DNA of 64,000 bases from Bacteroidetes bacterium UBA1935 (GTDB taxonomy: Bacteria > Bacteroidota > Bacteroidia > Chitinophagales > Chitinophagaceae): the NCBI GenBank assembly GCA_002337045.1, contig DDFF01000002.1:47989-111988 (forward strand). The letters are read 5' to 3'. The translations under genes were made by a program, and so were the position numbers. The notes beneath the pieces are model-generated. The model did no database searches. It had not been told where the DNA came from and saw only the letters and a program-made list of their open reading frames with translations. This document shows positions 1-9,159 of the stretch, in pieces; position 1 is the first letter of the stretch, and each line of letters opens with the position of its first letter.

Positions 1-720
1 ATTGCGAAATACATCGCCGCCTTGAGCCTGCAATTGCTGCCACAGGTATTTAGATAGCTGGCTGCTACCCGGCATCACTTTGTGGCTGCTGTGTATATAG
101 CTCTCTGTTACCAATGCATGCAAATAGAACGGTGTACGCTCTGCCACGCCTGCATACAAGAGGTTGTTGCCCGCCAGTACGTTTTGAAGCTTGGTGTTGT
201 TGGTAATGTCACGCAGTGTTTGTGTAACGCCCCAGTTGCTTACGGCTGCTTTTTCATCCGCACTGCCATGCCTTAAACGATAGAGCGGAAAATGGTCGCC
301 GACTGTGGTAACGGTCTTGATATATTTCTCCAGTGCCGCCCGCTCGTTGGGGAAGTAGGGTAGCAGTTGTTCTACAAAATTGTCAAGCCCCTGTGCATGT
401 GGGTACATCACCTCTTCATCACCAAAAGCTATTTTGTCAAATGCATTCGTGTCATAAGCCTTCAGCGATAGCTTGTCCATCACGCCTGCATATTGCAGTA
501 TGGTGTGCAGGGTATGCTCTTCACCAAGCCCGCCTATATAGTGTACACAACTGTCAAACACTTTTTTGTTGAAGGAGAATGTTTGCAGGCAACCGCCTAT
601 TTGTTTATCACGCTCCAACACACATACTTTCATGCCTTCTTTGGCAAGGATAACGGCACATAGCATACCGCCGAGGCCGCCGCCTGCTATCACTACATCG
701 TATGTCTGGTTGTTTGTCAA
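1..720 (-). CDS. FAD-dependent oxidoreductase, CrtI/retinol-saturase-like (partial, C-terminus off the window)
   Basis: Reading the minus strand from a TTG at 720 gives 240 codons with no stop, running off the left edge. An in-frame TAA lies two codons upstream of the TTG, so the start must be near here; there is no ATG before residue 21. The N-terminus is a classic FAD-binding Rossmann turn (DVVIAGGGLGGMLCAVILA, then VLERDKQIGGCLQTF with the GG motif), as in phytoene desaturase and all-trans-retinol 13,14-reductase families. These enzymes desaturate or saturate isoprenoid or lipid substrates; the substrate here is unknown. It lies 64 bp downstream of glmM on the same strand. Confidence 0.8.
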   Translation of the reverse strand, partial: MTNNQTYDVVIAGGGLGGMLCAVILAKEGMKVCVLERDKQIGGCLQTFSFNKKVFDSCVHYIGGLGEEHTLHTILQYAGVMDKLSLKAYDTNAFDKIAFGDEEVMYPHAQGLDNFVEQLLPYFPNERAALEKYIKTVTTVGDHFPLYRLRHGSADEKAAVSNWGVTQTLRDITNNTKLQNVLAGNNLLYAGVAERTPFYLHALVTESYIHSSHKVMPGSSQLSKYLWQQLQAQGGDVFRN

Positions 721-735
721 TTGTCTTTATTAAGA

Positions 736-767
736 AAGTCAGGACCGCAGCCCTGACTTCAAATATA
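736..767 (-). promoter_or_regulatory. Hairpin and -7 box between glmM and the oxidoreductase
   Basis: On the minus strand a TATATTTG box (760-767, matches the Bacteroidota TAnnTTTG -7 consensus) is followed by a perfect 8-bp stem, AAGTCAGG/CCTGACTT (736-743 with 752-759, 8-nt loop). The hairpin could be a weak glmM terminator (its T-run is interrupted) or a 5'-UTR structure of the oxidoreductase. The sequence does not decide between them. Confidence 0.4.
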
Positions 768-784
768 TTAGTTTGTACGAGTTC

Positions 785-2173
785 TTATTTAGCAAACATC
801 ATTTCGCCTATATCTGCCATGATGCGTTTAGCCACATTATTGGCAGTGGTTTCGTTAGCACTCTCTGCATAGATGCGAATGATAGGTTCTGTGTTGGATG
901 TACGCAGGTGTACCCAGTCATTATCGAAATCTATACGCAGGCCATCTTCTGTATTGATGGGCTGCTTGCTGTATTTTTCTTTTATCTGTGCGAAGATGTG
1001 TTTTACATCCACGCCTTCATTCAGCTCTATTTTGTTTTTAGAAATGAAGTAATCGGGGTATGTACCACGCAGTGTCTTCATGCTCTTACCGAATTTTGCA
1101 AGATGCGTCAGGAACAGTGCAATGCCTATCAGTGCATCGCGGCCGTAGTGCAATTCGGGTACTATCACACCACCGTTACCTTCGCCACCTATCACGGCAT
1201 TTACTTCTTTCATTTTCTTCACCACATTCACCTCACCTACAGCACTCGGGAAGTATTGTCCGCCGTGTTTTTCCGTAACATCTTTCAATGCGCGGGTAGA
1301 TGACAGGTTAGATACCGTATTGCCTTTTTTATGACCGAGGATATAATCTGCTATTGCTACTAGTGTATATTCTTCACCAAACAGACTACCATCATCGCAA
1401 ACAAAACACAGACGGTCAACGTCAGGGTCTACTGCTATGCCCAGATGCGCATTAGATTTAGCAACTGTGTTGCAAAGCTCTGTCAGATTCTCAGGCAGTG
1501 GTTCAGGGTTATGTGCAAAGCGTCCTGTTACCTCTTCGTTTATTATCGTAATGTTTTCTACACCCAATGCACGCAGCAGTTGCGGTACAGATAGTGAGCC
1601 TGTAGAGTTTACAGGATCTACCACCACACCGAAGTTTTTAGCCCTGATGGCTCCCACATCTACCAGCGGGTGTTCGAGTATAATGTCTATATGTTTCTGT
1701 ATATAGCTATCGTCGTGTTTCAGGCTGCCAAGATGGTTTACATCTGCATAGTTTGGTTCTGTAGTATTTACATAGTCCAGTATCCATTGGCCTGCTTCTG
1801 CGCTCAGAAATTCACCCTCGTGGTTCAGTAGTTTCAGCGCATTCCACTCTTTAGGATTGTGGCTTGCCGTAAGGATGATGCCACCTGCAGCTTCCTCCAT
1901 CTTCACTGCCATCTCTACTGTTGGTGTAGTGCTCAGTCCCAGGTCTACCACATCTATGCCACAGCCTTGCAACGTAGCCGTTACCAGATTGCGAACCATC
2001 TCGCCCGACATACGTCCGTCACGTCCTATTACTACCTTCTTGCCTTTGCCTTGTTCTGCTATCCATGCTGCATATGCAGTGCTGTATTTTACTACGTCTA
2101 ATGGTGAGAGGCCGTTGCCGGGTTTACCACCTATAGTACCCCTGATGCCTGAAATTGATTTGATGAGCGCCAT
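785..2173 (-). CDS. glmM: Phosphoglucosamine mutase-type phosphohexomutase
   Basis: 462 aa, the normal length for GlmM, which converts glucosamine-6-P to glucosamine-1-P in the cytoplasm on the way to UDP-GlcNAc for peptidoglycan and lipid A. All four alpha-D-phosphohexomutase signatures are visible: the phosphoserine loop TASHNP (Ser104), the metal-binding loop DPDVDR (Asp249, 251, 253), the sugar-binding loop GGEGNGG (329-335) and the phosphate-binding RTSNTEP (424-430). Start is the ATG of MALIKSISGIRG, the usual family N-terminus. In Bacteroidota this family is also annotated as phosphomannomutase/phosphoglucomutase, so substrate preference is inferred. Confidence 0.9.
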   Translation of the reverse strand: MALIKSISGIRGTIGGKPGNGLSPLDVVKYSTAYAAWIAEQGKGKKVVIGRDGRMSGEMVRNLVTATLQGCGIDVVDLGLSTTPTVEMAVKMEEAAGGIILTASHNPKEWNALKLLNHEGEFLSAEAGQWILDYVNTTEPNYADVNHLGSLKHDDSYIQKHIDIILEHPLVDVGAIRAKNFGVVVDPVNSTGSLSVPQLLRALGVENITIINEEVTGRFAHNPEPLPENLTELCNTVAKSNAHLGIAVDPDVDRLCFVCDDGSLFGEEYTLVAIADYILGHKKGNTVSNLSSTRALKDVTEKHGGQYFPSAVGEVNVVKKMKEVNAVIGGEGNGGVIVPELHYGRDALIGIALFLTHLAKFGKSMKTLRGTYPDYFISKNKIELNEGVDVKHIFAQIKEKYSKQPINTEDGLRIDFDNDWVHLRTSNTEPIIRIYAESANETTANNVAKRIMADIGEMMFAK

Positions 2174-2352
2174 GTAATCTTAAAACTGTGTTTTGGTAGT
2201 GCGAAGATAAGCGTTTAGCTGTGCCTTGTAAATGGTGTGCGGAACTTATTTGTGTTTGTTAAATGTGTATTATGGATTTTTAACATTTATCTTTTGCTCT
2301 TTACTGGACAATGACAGACTATTTTCTTTCTTTTGTCATCTAATCTCATACT

Positions 2353-5190
2353 ATGCAACCTTTATTAAGCAATTTCAAAACCCGACTGGTGGCACTTGCC
2401 ATCCTGACGGGTGGGGCAACCGGTGCTTTAGCACAAGACCTGAAAGCAGTTATTCCTGTAGACGCTAAAGTGAAGAAAGGAAAATTTGCCAACGGACTTA
2501 CATATTACATTCGCCCGAACGCCAAGCCTGAAAAGAAAGTAGAGCTGCGCCTTGTTATCAATGCAGGTTCTATACTGGAAGATGACGACCAGCAAGGTCT
2601 TGCTCACTTTATGGAGCACATGAACTTCAACGGTAGTAAAAACTTCCCTAAGAATGAACTGGTAAGCTACCTGCAGTCTATAGGTGTAGAGTTTGGTGCC
2701 GACCTGAACGCTTACACAAGCTTTGACGAAACCGTATATATACTGCCTGTGCCTACAGACAAGCCTGGTAATCTAGATAAGGGCTTTCAGATAATAGAAG
2801 ACTGGGCACACAATGCTTTGCTGACAGATAAAGACATTGACGACGAGCGTGGTGTGGTACTGGAAGAAAGCCGTATGGGAAAAGGTGCCGATATGCGCAT
2901 GTTGGATAAATACCTGCCTACATTGATGAGTGGCTCTAAATATGCGAGCCGCCTGCCAATAGGTAAGGATGATATCCTGAAAAACTTCAAGTACGATGTT
3001 ATCCGTCGTTTCTACAAAGAATGGTATCGCCCGGATCTGATGGCTGTAGCCATTGTGGGTGATATTGATGAGGCAACTGCTATGAAGTACCTCAAAAAAC
3101 ACTTTGAGGGTATGAAGAACCCTACCAAAGAACGTAAGCGTGATGCATTTGCCATACCTGCACGTACCAAGCCCGAGGCAATGGTGCTAACGGATAAAGA
3201 AGCGACTGACAATCAGTTGCAAATCATCTTCCCTTCTATAAAGAAAGAAGACGAAACTACATTGGGTGCTTACCGCAACAACATTAAGCGACAACTGGTA
3301 ACACAAATGCTGAACCAACGCCTGAATGACTTGGCACGCAGCAGTAATCCTCCGTTCCCGTTTGCGGCGGTAGGCTTTGATGGCTGGGCTCGTGGTTACG
3401 AAAGCCTTACAGCATTTACCATGTTTGGTGCTGAAGGTCCTGAAAAAGCATTGATGGCATTGACTGCTGAATTGCTGAGAGCGAAGCAATATGGTTTTAA
3501 TAAGAGCGAACTGGAGATTGCCAAGAAGAGCAGCATGAACGTAATGGATAAAGCATACAACGAACGTAATACTACAGAGAGTGGTAACTATGTTGGCGAG
3601 TATGTACGCAACTTCCTTGAAAATGAACCTATACCGGGTATTGAGAAAGAATACGAGTATTACAAAGAACTGATGCCGGGCATTAATATTGAAGAGTTGA
3701 ATGCAGAGGTGAAAGAGTGGATGAGCAATATGAATACCTTCTCGCTGATAACAGGCCCGGAAGCTGCTGCTGACAAACTGCCTAAAGATGCACAATTGCT
3801 GACGATGGTAGAGAAAGGTTTTGAACAGCTTGTATCTGCCATGGAAGAAAAGAAAGTAGCTGAAACACTACTGGATAAGAAACCAACACCGGGCAAAGTA
3901 ACAGCACAGGCAGAAGACAAAGAATTTGCCGCGACTACCTACACACTGAGCAATGGTGTGAAAGTAACGCTGAAGAAAACAGACTTCAAGAGCGATGAAA
4001 TACTGATGCGTGGTATTAAGAAAGGTGGTATGAGCAATTATACTGTTGCAGACAGGTTCAACGTACAGTATGCTACACAGGTGGTAGGCTCTATGGGTTA
4101 TGGCAATTTTACGCCTACAGACCTTGAAAAAACACTGTCTGGCAAAACAGCTAAGGCAGGTCTTTCTATAGGCGAAATCAATAACACAGTATCAGGCAAC
4201 AGTAGTGTGAAGGATTTTGAAACCATGCTGCAATTGCTGTATCTGAAAATGACACAGCCACGCAAAGACGAAGCACTGTTCAAAGCATTTATTGACAAAT
4301 CTAAAATGCAGGTACAGTTTATCTCTGCCAATCCGCAGGCTGCCTTCTTCGATACTATGTATCATGCTTTGTACAACAACAATCCAATGGCGCCTATCGC
4401 AGTGCCAAGAGCTGCCTACTACGATGCCATCAACCTGAACAGGGCAATGGAAGTATACAATGCAGAACTGGGTAATGCAGATGGATTGGAGCTATACCTG
4501 ACAGGTAATATAGATGCTGCCAAAGCAATACCACTGATTGAAACATACATCGGTAGCCTGCCTACTACAGGCAAAAAGCCATCTTTCAAAGACAATGGCC
4601 TGCGCCCTGTATCAGGTGTTCATAAGTTTGAATTCAAGAAAGGTTCTGAACAACAGAGTCTGATATTCGGGCTGAACACAGGAGAAATAAAATACTCTGA
4701 AGATATGAACCTGAAAGCACAGGCACTGGCAGAACTGCTGAACATAAAAGTGGTAGAAGAACTGCGCGAGAAACTGGGCGGTATCTACAGTGGTGGTTAT
4801 GGTGCTAACGTAAGTCAATATCCTTACGAACGCTTCAGTGTGAATGTGTACCTGCCTTGTGGCCCTGAAAATGTAGAGAAACTACTGGCGGCTGCTAAAG
4901 AGGTAGTTGCAAACATTAAGAAAAACGGCCCTGATGCTAAAGACCTGGATAAGGTAAAAGCACAATGGCATGAGCAACGCCGCGATAAGCTGAAAGAAAA
5001 TGCCTTCTGGAATGAGAAGATGGAGTCTGTAATGTTCTGGGGCAGAAGCAGGAACAATCTGTTTAACTACGACAAATGGATTGATGGCCTGACACCTAAC
5101 GACATTAAAGAAGCAGCGAATGTACTCTTCAGCGGTAAGAATGAATTTACTGCTATCCTGTATCCTGAAAAAATAGAAGAAAAGAAATAA
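2353..5190 (+). CDS. Secreted M16 zinc metallopeptidase, PqqL-like, two tandem M16 units
   Basis: 945 aa with an N-terminal signal peptide ending near ALAQ (residue 28). The inverted zinc motif HFMEH (His85, Glu88, His89) places it in family M16, followed by the C-terminal inactive M16 half that completes the clamshell. It probably degrades peptides in the periplasm. A second M16 protein of similar size (949 aa) is encoded at 49096-51945, but the two are clearly diverged. The gene ends just before a strong terminator and converges on recA. Confidence 0.9.
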   Translation: MQPLLSNFKTRLVALAILTGGATGALAQDLKAVIPVDAKVKKGKFANGLTYYIRPNAKPEKKVELRLVINAGSILEDDDQQGLAHFMEHMNFNGSKNFPKNELVSYLQSIGVEFGADLNAYTSFDETVYILPVPTDKPGNLDKGFQIIEDWAHNALLTDKDIDDERGVVLEESRMGKGADMRMLDKYLPTLMSGSKYASRLPIGKDDILKNFKYDVIRRFYKEWYRPDLMAVAIVGDIDEATAMKYLKKHFEGMKNPTKERKRDAFAIPARTKPEAMVLTDKEATDNQLQIIFPSIKKEDETTLGAYRNNIKRQLVTQMLNQRLNDLARSSNPPFPFAAVGFDGWARGYESLTAFTMFGAEGPEKALMALTAELLRAKQYGFNKSELEIAKKSSMNVMDKAYNERNTTESGNYVGEYVRNFLENEPIPGIEKEYEYYKELMPGINIEELNAEVKEWMSNMNTFSLITGPEAAADKLPKDAQLLTMVEKGFEQLVSAMEEKKVAETLLDKKPTPGKVTAQAEDKEFAATTYTLSNGVKVTLKKTDFKSDEILMRGIKKGGMSNYTVADRFNVQYATQVVGSMGYGNFTPTDLEKTLSGKTAKAGLSIGEINNTVSGNSSVKDFETMLQLLYLKMTQPRKDEALFKAFIDKSKMQVQFISANPQAAFFDTMYHALYNNNPMAPIAVPRAAYYDAINLNRAMEVYNAELGNADGLELYLTGNIDAAKAIPLIETYIGSLPTTGKKPSFKDNGLRPVSGVHKFEFKKGSEQQSLIFGLNTGEIKYSEDMNLKAQALAELLNIKVVEELREKLGGIYSGGYGANVSQYPYERFSVNVYLPCGPENVEKLLAAAKEVVANIKKNGPDAKDLDKVKAQWHEQRRDKLKENAFWNEKMESVMFWGRSRNNLFNYDKWIDGLTPNDIKEAANVLFSGKNEFTAILYPEKIEEKK

Positions 5191-5213
5191 GGATACTGAT
5201 TGTATAAAGAATA

Positions 5214-5244
5214 ACGCCTCGTGTAATACGAGGCGTTTCTTTTT
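5214..5244 (+). terminator. Intrinsic terminator after the M16 gene
   Basis: Perfect 9-bp stem ACGCCTCGT / ACGAGGCGT with a 5-nt loop (GTAAT), followed by TTTCTTTTT. Confidence 0.85.
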
Positions 5245-5270
5245 GTATACTAACCCAAATATTGTTTATC

Positions 5271-5377
5271 GGTTGATGTGTTGATTAGTAGCAATTGTAA
5301 CAACAGGTATATTCATCGTGATAAGGTTTGTTTTTGTTTAACCCCCTATTGACAGTTTCACTAATCAACCAATCAAC
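5271..5377. repeat. Spaced inverted GTTGAT-word repeats downstream of recA
   Basis: GTTGAT words at 5271-5288 and their complement ATCAAC at 5361-5377 face each other across about 70 bp, the second arm starting 8 bp beyond the recA stop. The same word recurs in an 8-nt period at 31362-31397. This is taken as the simplest member of the palindrome-array family described in the findings. It fills most of the gap between the two convergent genes. Confidence 0.5.
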
Positions 5378-5384
5378 TAACTCA

Positions 5385-6380
5385 CTATTCCGCAGGTTGT
5401 AATGCGGCACGTATTTGTGCTTCTATATCGTCTGTTACTTCAGGATTATCGTGCAGGAATTGCTTCACTGCATCGCGGCCTTGTCCTATCTTGCTTTCGC
5501 CGTAGCTGAACCATGAACCGCTTTTCTGCAGTATGCCCAGTTCTACACCCATATCAATGATTTCGCCTATTTTGCTGATGCCCTCACCAAAGATGATATC
5601 GAACTCTACCTGACGGAACGGAGGTGCTACTTTGTTCTTCACCACTTTTACACGCGTACGGTTACCACTTGCTACATCACCATCTTTAATCTGGCTGATA
5701 CGACGGATATCCAGACGAACAGACGCGTAGAATTTCAGTGCGTTACCACCCGTTGTAGTTTCAGGGTTGCCAAACATAACGCCGATTTTTTCGCGCAGCT
5801 GGTTGATGAAGATACAGCAACAGCCTGTACGGTTGATGGTAGCTGTAAGCTTACGCAATGCCTGGCTCATCAAACGAGCCTGCAAGCCCATTTTACTATC
5901 ACCCATTTCACCTTCCAGTTCGCCCTTAGGGACTAGTGCAGCTACAGAGTCAATAACTACTACATCTATAGCACCCGATGATATAAGACGGTCTGCAATT
6001 TCCAGAGCCTGCTCGCCATAGTCGGGCTGAGAGATGATGAGGTTATCTATATCTACACCCAGTTTGCGTGCATAGCTGGCATCAAAAGCGTGTTCGGCAT
6101 CTATTATAGCACAGATACCACCTTTCTTTTGTGCCTCTGCAATGGTGTGTATAGCAATGGTTGTTTTACCCGAAGATTCAGGACCGTAGATTTCTATTAT
6201 ACGGCCACGAGGAAAACCACCAACACCCAGCGCAACGTCCAAACCAAGTGAACCCGTACTGATGGTGTCAATATTGTCTTTTTGTTTATCGCCCAACATC
6301 ATCACGGAGCCTTTACCATAATCCTTCTCTATCTTGTCGAGGGCTAACTTTAATACTTTTAATTTGTCATCTGCTGCCAT
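5385..6380 (-). CDS. recA: Recombinase RecA
   Basis: 331 aa, slightly shorter than E. coli RecA because the acidic C-terminal tail is short. Walker A GPESSGKT is at 66-73, followed by the family's IDAEHAFD and VVIDSVAAL segments and the loop region INQLREKIGVMFGNPETTTGG split over the L1/L2 area. RecA forms ATP-dependent filaments on single-stranded DNA for strand exchange and, where present, LexA cleavage. It stands alone with a 563-bp upstream gap holding a good -7 box and repeated palindromes. Confidence 0.98.
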   Translation of the reverse strand: MAADDKLKVLKLALDKIEKDYGKGSVMMLGDKQKDNIDTISTGSLGLDVALGVGGFPRGRIIEIYGPESSGKTTIAIHTIAEAQKKGGICAIIDAEHAFDASYARKLGVDIDNLIISQPDYGEQALEIADRLISSGAIDVVVIDSVAALVPKGELEGEMGDSKMGLQARLMSQALRKLTATINRTGCCCIFINQLREKIGVMFGNPETTTGGNALKFYASVRLDIRRISQIKDGDVASGNRTRVKVVKNKVAPPFRQVEFDIIFGEGISKIGEIIDMGVELGILQKSGSWFSYGESKIGQGRDAVKQFLHDNPEVTDDIEAQIRAALQPAE

Positions 6381-6416
6381 TGTGTTGTGATTTTAATCTG
6401 CTAAACTAATTTTTTT

Positions 6417-6424
6417 CAAAGATA
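6417..6424 (-). promoter_or_regulatory. recA -7 promoter box
   Basis: On the minus strand this reads TATCTTTG, an exact match to the Bacteroidota TAnnTTTG -7 consensus, 37 bp upstream of the recA ATG. A GTTT-containing stretch lies about 20 nt further upstream in the expected -33 position. Confidence 0.55.
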
Positions 6425-6432
6425 TAAACGTT

Positions 6433-6566
6433 TTGTACAAGTTTAAACATTTGTACAGAAAAGTTATCCACATTTGTATTGATTTTAATCTGTCGGTTAC
6501 TGTTATTTGTGTTTAAGTGATTGTTTTTTAAGTAGTTATATTGATTGATACTGCTTGTTGTACAAC
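6433..6566. promoter_or_regulatory. Candidate operator region upstream of recA (TGTACA palindromes, DnaA-box-like site)
   Basis: Three TGTACA-centred sites lie here: TTGTACAA (6433-6440), TTTGTACA (6450-6457) and the 10-bp palindrome GTTGTACAAC (6557-6566). GTTTAAAC, another palindrome, sits between the first two (6441-6448), and TTATCCACA, identical to the E. coli consensus DnaA box, is at 6464-6472. The first two sites sit just upstream of the -7 box, where a repressor would act. The rest of the 6381-6943 gap is AT-rich; I see only a short hairpin (ACCCGT/ACGGGT near 6675-6692) and no gene. Confidence 0.4.
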
Positions 6567-6943
6567 TGTGCATGTATTCTGTAATACATTAAATAGAGTG
6601 TCTGAAGCTGATATTTAAGCTGTTTTATAATAAATACACCTCCACTCACTTAAAAATACAACAAATATTATACCCGTTATAACACGGGTGTTCCCAAAAC
6701 GGGCATGTCTGAAAAAACAGGTGTAATCTAATGCTGTTATAGGTTTAGGAGATTCTCTGTGCGATTTTCTTGCCTGTCATCTACCCAAAAACGGTATAAT
6801 AATGATACAGGCTGCCCTGAATGTAACGGTAGTTTTGGTGCAGGATATCGGAGAAAAAACAGTCGCGACGTTTTGCAGATACCAACAAACCGGAAGCCGA
6901 AAAGGAATATAGAGTAGGCACTCATCATTTAAACAGTACAAAA

Positions 6944-8803
6944 ATGAAATACGTTATCAAAGGCACGCTGCGTGGCCTGCTTTGCTCAGATTGCTTCATG
7001 CACCTTTCTCGGGTAAGGGTGAGGATATACCAGGCATCGGGAGATAATATCACAGCCGTAGCGGCAGCAGATGCTGCGCAAACTTTTCACCAACTGACAG
7101 AAGAAGAGGTGAAACGCAAAAACAAAATGCTGATTGCTGAAACGACTACAGACAGCGAAGGCAATTACAGTTTTGAACTGGATGAAAAACAGTACAAGGG
7201 CGAAGCTTATGAAATAGACATTGTACTCGATACCAACTTTGGCAAAGAAAAACAAGCTAAAGATGCGAAGGAATACCAGTTCCACATCACCACAAGGCAA
7301 CCTGAATTCAGGGAAAGGGATAAAGAACAACGTGCAGTGCTGATAGACTACTGGCGCTACGACATCATTGCTAAATGGTGGTGCCGTATACTGCAACTGC
7401 TGGATCTGTGGGTGATATGCGGACGTGTGGTGGATTGCGAAACCAAACAACCGATACCGGGCGTAAAAGTATCTGCATTTGATGTAGACTGGCTGCAGGA
7501 CGATCCGTTGGGCAGTGCGTTTACAGATGCTAACGGTTACTTTAAAATCTACTATACGTCTGACGCATTCAAGCAGACGATACTGAGTCCGTGGCTGAAT
7601 GTGGAATGGCCTGCAGGACCTGATATATACTTTAAAATAGAATCATCATCGGGTGCGGTATTGCTGGCAGAAGACCGCAGCATGGGCCACAAACCTGAAC
7701 GTGAAAACCGTGGCAATTGTTTCTGTGTAACGCTTTGCGTAAAAGACGGTCCTACATCTACAGAGATACCATGGTTTACCCATGTAGGCAATTACAGCAT
7801 TACCAACGATATAAGTGCTGTAACAGGCCGCACTACACAAAACCGCAGCTTTGCAACAGGTATTGGCTTTGGCTTCTTTGGCAATGTAAAACTGGTGGGC
7901 TATGCTACCAAGCGTGTGCCAACAGCACCGGGCAGTCCGCTGCACTATCGTTTCCGCTACAGCACAGACGGCAGCACATGGCAAAATATTACAGCTACAC
8001 AAATAACACAGGCAAGGCTGAAAGTGGCAACACGTATGGTGCCATGGGGTAGTGGTACTGCATTTCAGGATGTGGTGATAGACCCGCTGCAGGCAGCATC
8101 TGCACCTGATGCACTACCTGTCTTCGACCCGATGAACCCATCTACACCACCGGCAGACCATGTACTGCACCCTGATGCCAACGGCTGGGTACGTGTAGAT
8201 CAACCTGCATTGGATAACGGCTTCTACGGACCGCTGATGTGGCTGAACACGAACACCATAGTGCCGGGCGGTGCAGGCGCAAGTGCGGGCGATGCTGCAG
8301 GCAACCTGCCATCTACACCACGCAACGGACATATTGTACACATCGCCTTCCAGACAACGGACAACCCTGCTACGCACACCAATCCGGGCGACCCTAACTT
8401 TAACGAGCAGGTAATGCAGGCACATATTTATGTAAACAACTGGGGCGAGGTGAGCTTGCTGAAACTGGATGAACTCTTTGCAGGCAGTGGTGGTTGCACA
8501 CCGGTGAGCGCAAGTGCTACCGTGCGCTATACTGCAGACCATGAATTGATTGCAGACTGGGGATTGGGTGTTTCTTCGGCAGCAGTACCGGGTGGTATCA
8601 CCATCAATCACTCGCTGACGGCAGGTAGTACTGCACGTGGTAATGCGCAGGTATTTAATATGGCTGCACCGGGCGAAACAACGCCGCCATTCAGCGCGTG
8701 GCCATCATGTGCATACAGCCTTGTACTAACCACAAGACGCAAGCTGACAGATGGTGAAAACAACGACCATGCACGCAGCAACCAGGTAATATTCTGTAAA
8801 TAA
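6944..8803 (+). CDS. Protein of unknown function with transthyretin/carboxypeptidase-regulatory-like domains
   Basis: 619 aa without an obvious signal peptide. Two segments look like beta-sandwich CarboxypepD_reg/transthyretin-type domains: residues about 95-145 (TTDSEGNYSFEL) and about 160-215 (ICGRVVDCETKQPIPGVKVSAF, then FTDANGYFKIYY). The C-terminal half is Gly/Ala/Pro/Thr-rich with no motif I recognise. A cytoplasmic or surface structural role is possible but unproven. It stands alone, ending at a strong terminator that abuts the left palindrome array. Confidence 0.75.
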   Translation: MKYVIKGTLRGLLCSDCFMHLSRVRVRIYQASGDNITAVAAADAAQTFHQLTEEEVKRKNKMLIAETTTDSEGNYSFELDEKQYKGEAYEIDIVLDTNFGKEKQAKDAKEYQFHITTRQPEFRERDKEQRAVLIDYWRYDIIAKWWCRILQLLDLWVICGRVVDCETKQPIPGVKVSAFDVDWLQDDPLGSAFTDANGYFKIYYTSDAFKQTILSPWLNVEWPAGPDIYFKIESSSGAVLLAEDRSMGHKPERENRGNCFCVTLCVKDGPTSTEIPWFTHVGNYSITNDISAVTGRTTQNRSFATGIGFGFFGNVKLVGYATKRVPTAPGSPLHYRFRYSTDGSTWQNITATQITQARLKVATRMVPWGSGTAFQDVVIDPLQAASAPDALPVFDPMNPSTPPADHVLHPDANGWVRVDQPALDNGFYGPLMWLNTNTIVPGGAGASAGDAAGNLPSTPRNGHIVHIAFQTTDNPATHTNPGDPNFNEQVMQAHIYVNNWGEVSLLKLDELFAGSGGCTPVSASATVRYTADHELIADWGLGVSSAAVPGGITINHSLTAGSTARGNAQVFNMAAPGETTPPFSAWPSCAYSLVLTTRRKLTDGENNDHARSNQVIFCK

Positions 8804-8834
8804 CAGTTTCCAACAAGGCACTGTTTAATTATGA

Positions 8835-8869
8835 TGCGCCTCCTGTTATCAGGGGGCGTATTATTTTTT
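8835..8869 (+). terminator. Intrinsic terminator after the 619-aa gene
   Basis: Stem CGCCTCCTG / CAGGGGGCG with a TTAT loop and one G-T pair, followed by a T-rich run. The T-run merges directly into the first TTTTCAC block of the palindrome array. Confidence 0.8.
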
Positions 8870-9156
8870 CACGCTTTTTCACGGTTTCATGGTGTGTATA
8901 GCGTGAAAATCGTGAAAATCTGTTCCACTCATTCCATGCGTTCCACTTGTTCAGGAAATGGAATAATGGAACACTGGAACAAAACACAGATTCTTGTTCC
9001 ACTTGTTCTAATCCTGTATGCCGGAACACTGGAACAAAACAAACATTCTATTCCACACATTTCACTTGTTGAGGAAATGGAATAATGGAATATTGGAATA
9101 AACTGTCCCAAGTGTCCCATTCGTCCCACAGTATTATATTTTGGGACAGTGGGACA
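8865..9156. repeat. Left palindromic word array flanking the GldM-like gene
   Basis: Five consecutive imperfect palindromes. Block I (8865-8919) is TTTTTCACG twice, then CGTGAAAA twice. Block II (8922-8984) is TTCCA words at 9-nt spacing, then TGGAA. Block III (8991-9040) is GTTCC/GGAAC. Block IV (9046-9101) is a diverged copy of II. Block V (9103-9156) is TGTCCCA words at 9-nt spacing, then TGGGACA. Block V ends 3 bp from the stop codon of the 9160-10650 gene. 8939-8973 is a perfect 35-bp inverted repeat of 10842-10876. No convincing gene lies in the 8804-9159 gap. Confidence 0.85.
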
Positions 9157-9159
9157 AGA

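Noticed and set aside
3187..3795. 202-codon open frame opposite the first M16 gene
   Set aside because: Antisense shadow of a strongly supported gene; Cys/Phe/Tyr-rich composition typical of non-coding frames here.
6737..6928. 63-codon minus-strand frame upstream of the 619-aa gene
   Set aside because: No start context, no homology, and it lies in the promoter region of the next gene.
8831..9129. Several small open frames on both strands in the left array
   Set aside because: They consist of the repeated words in different frames and have no start context or homology.
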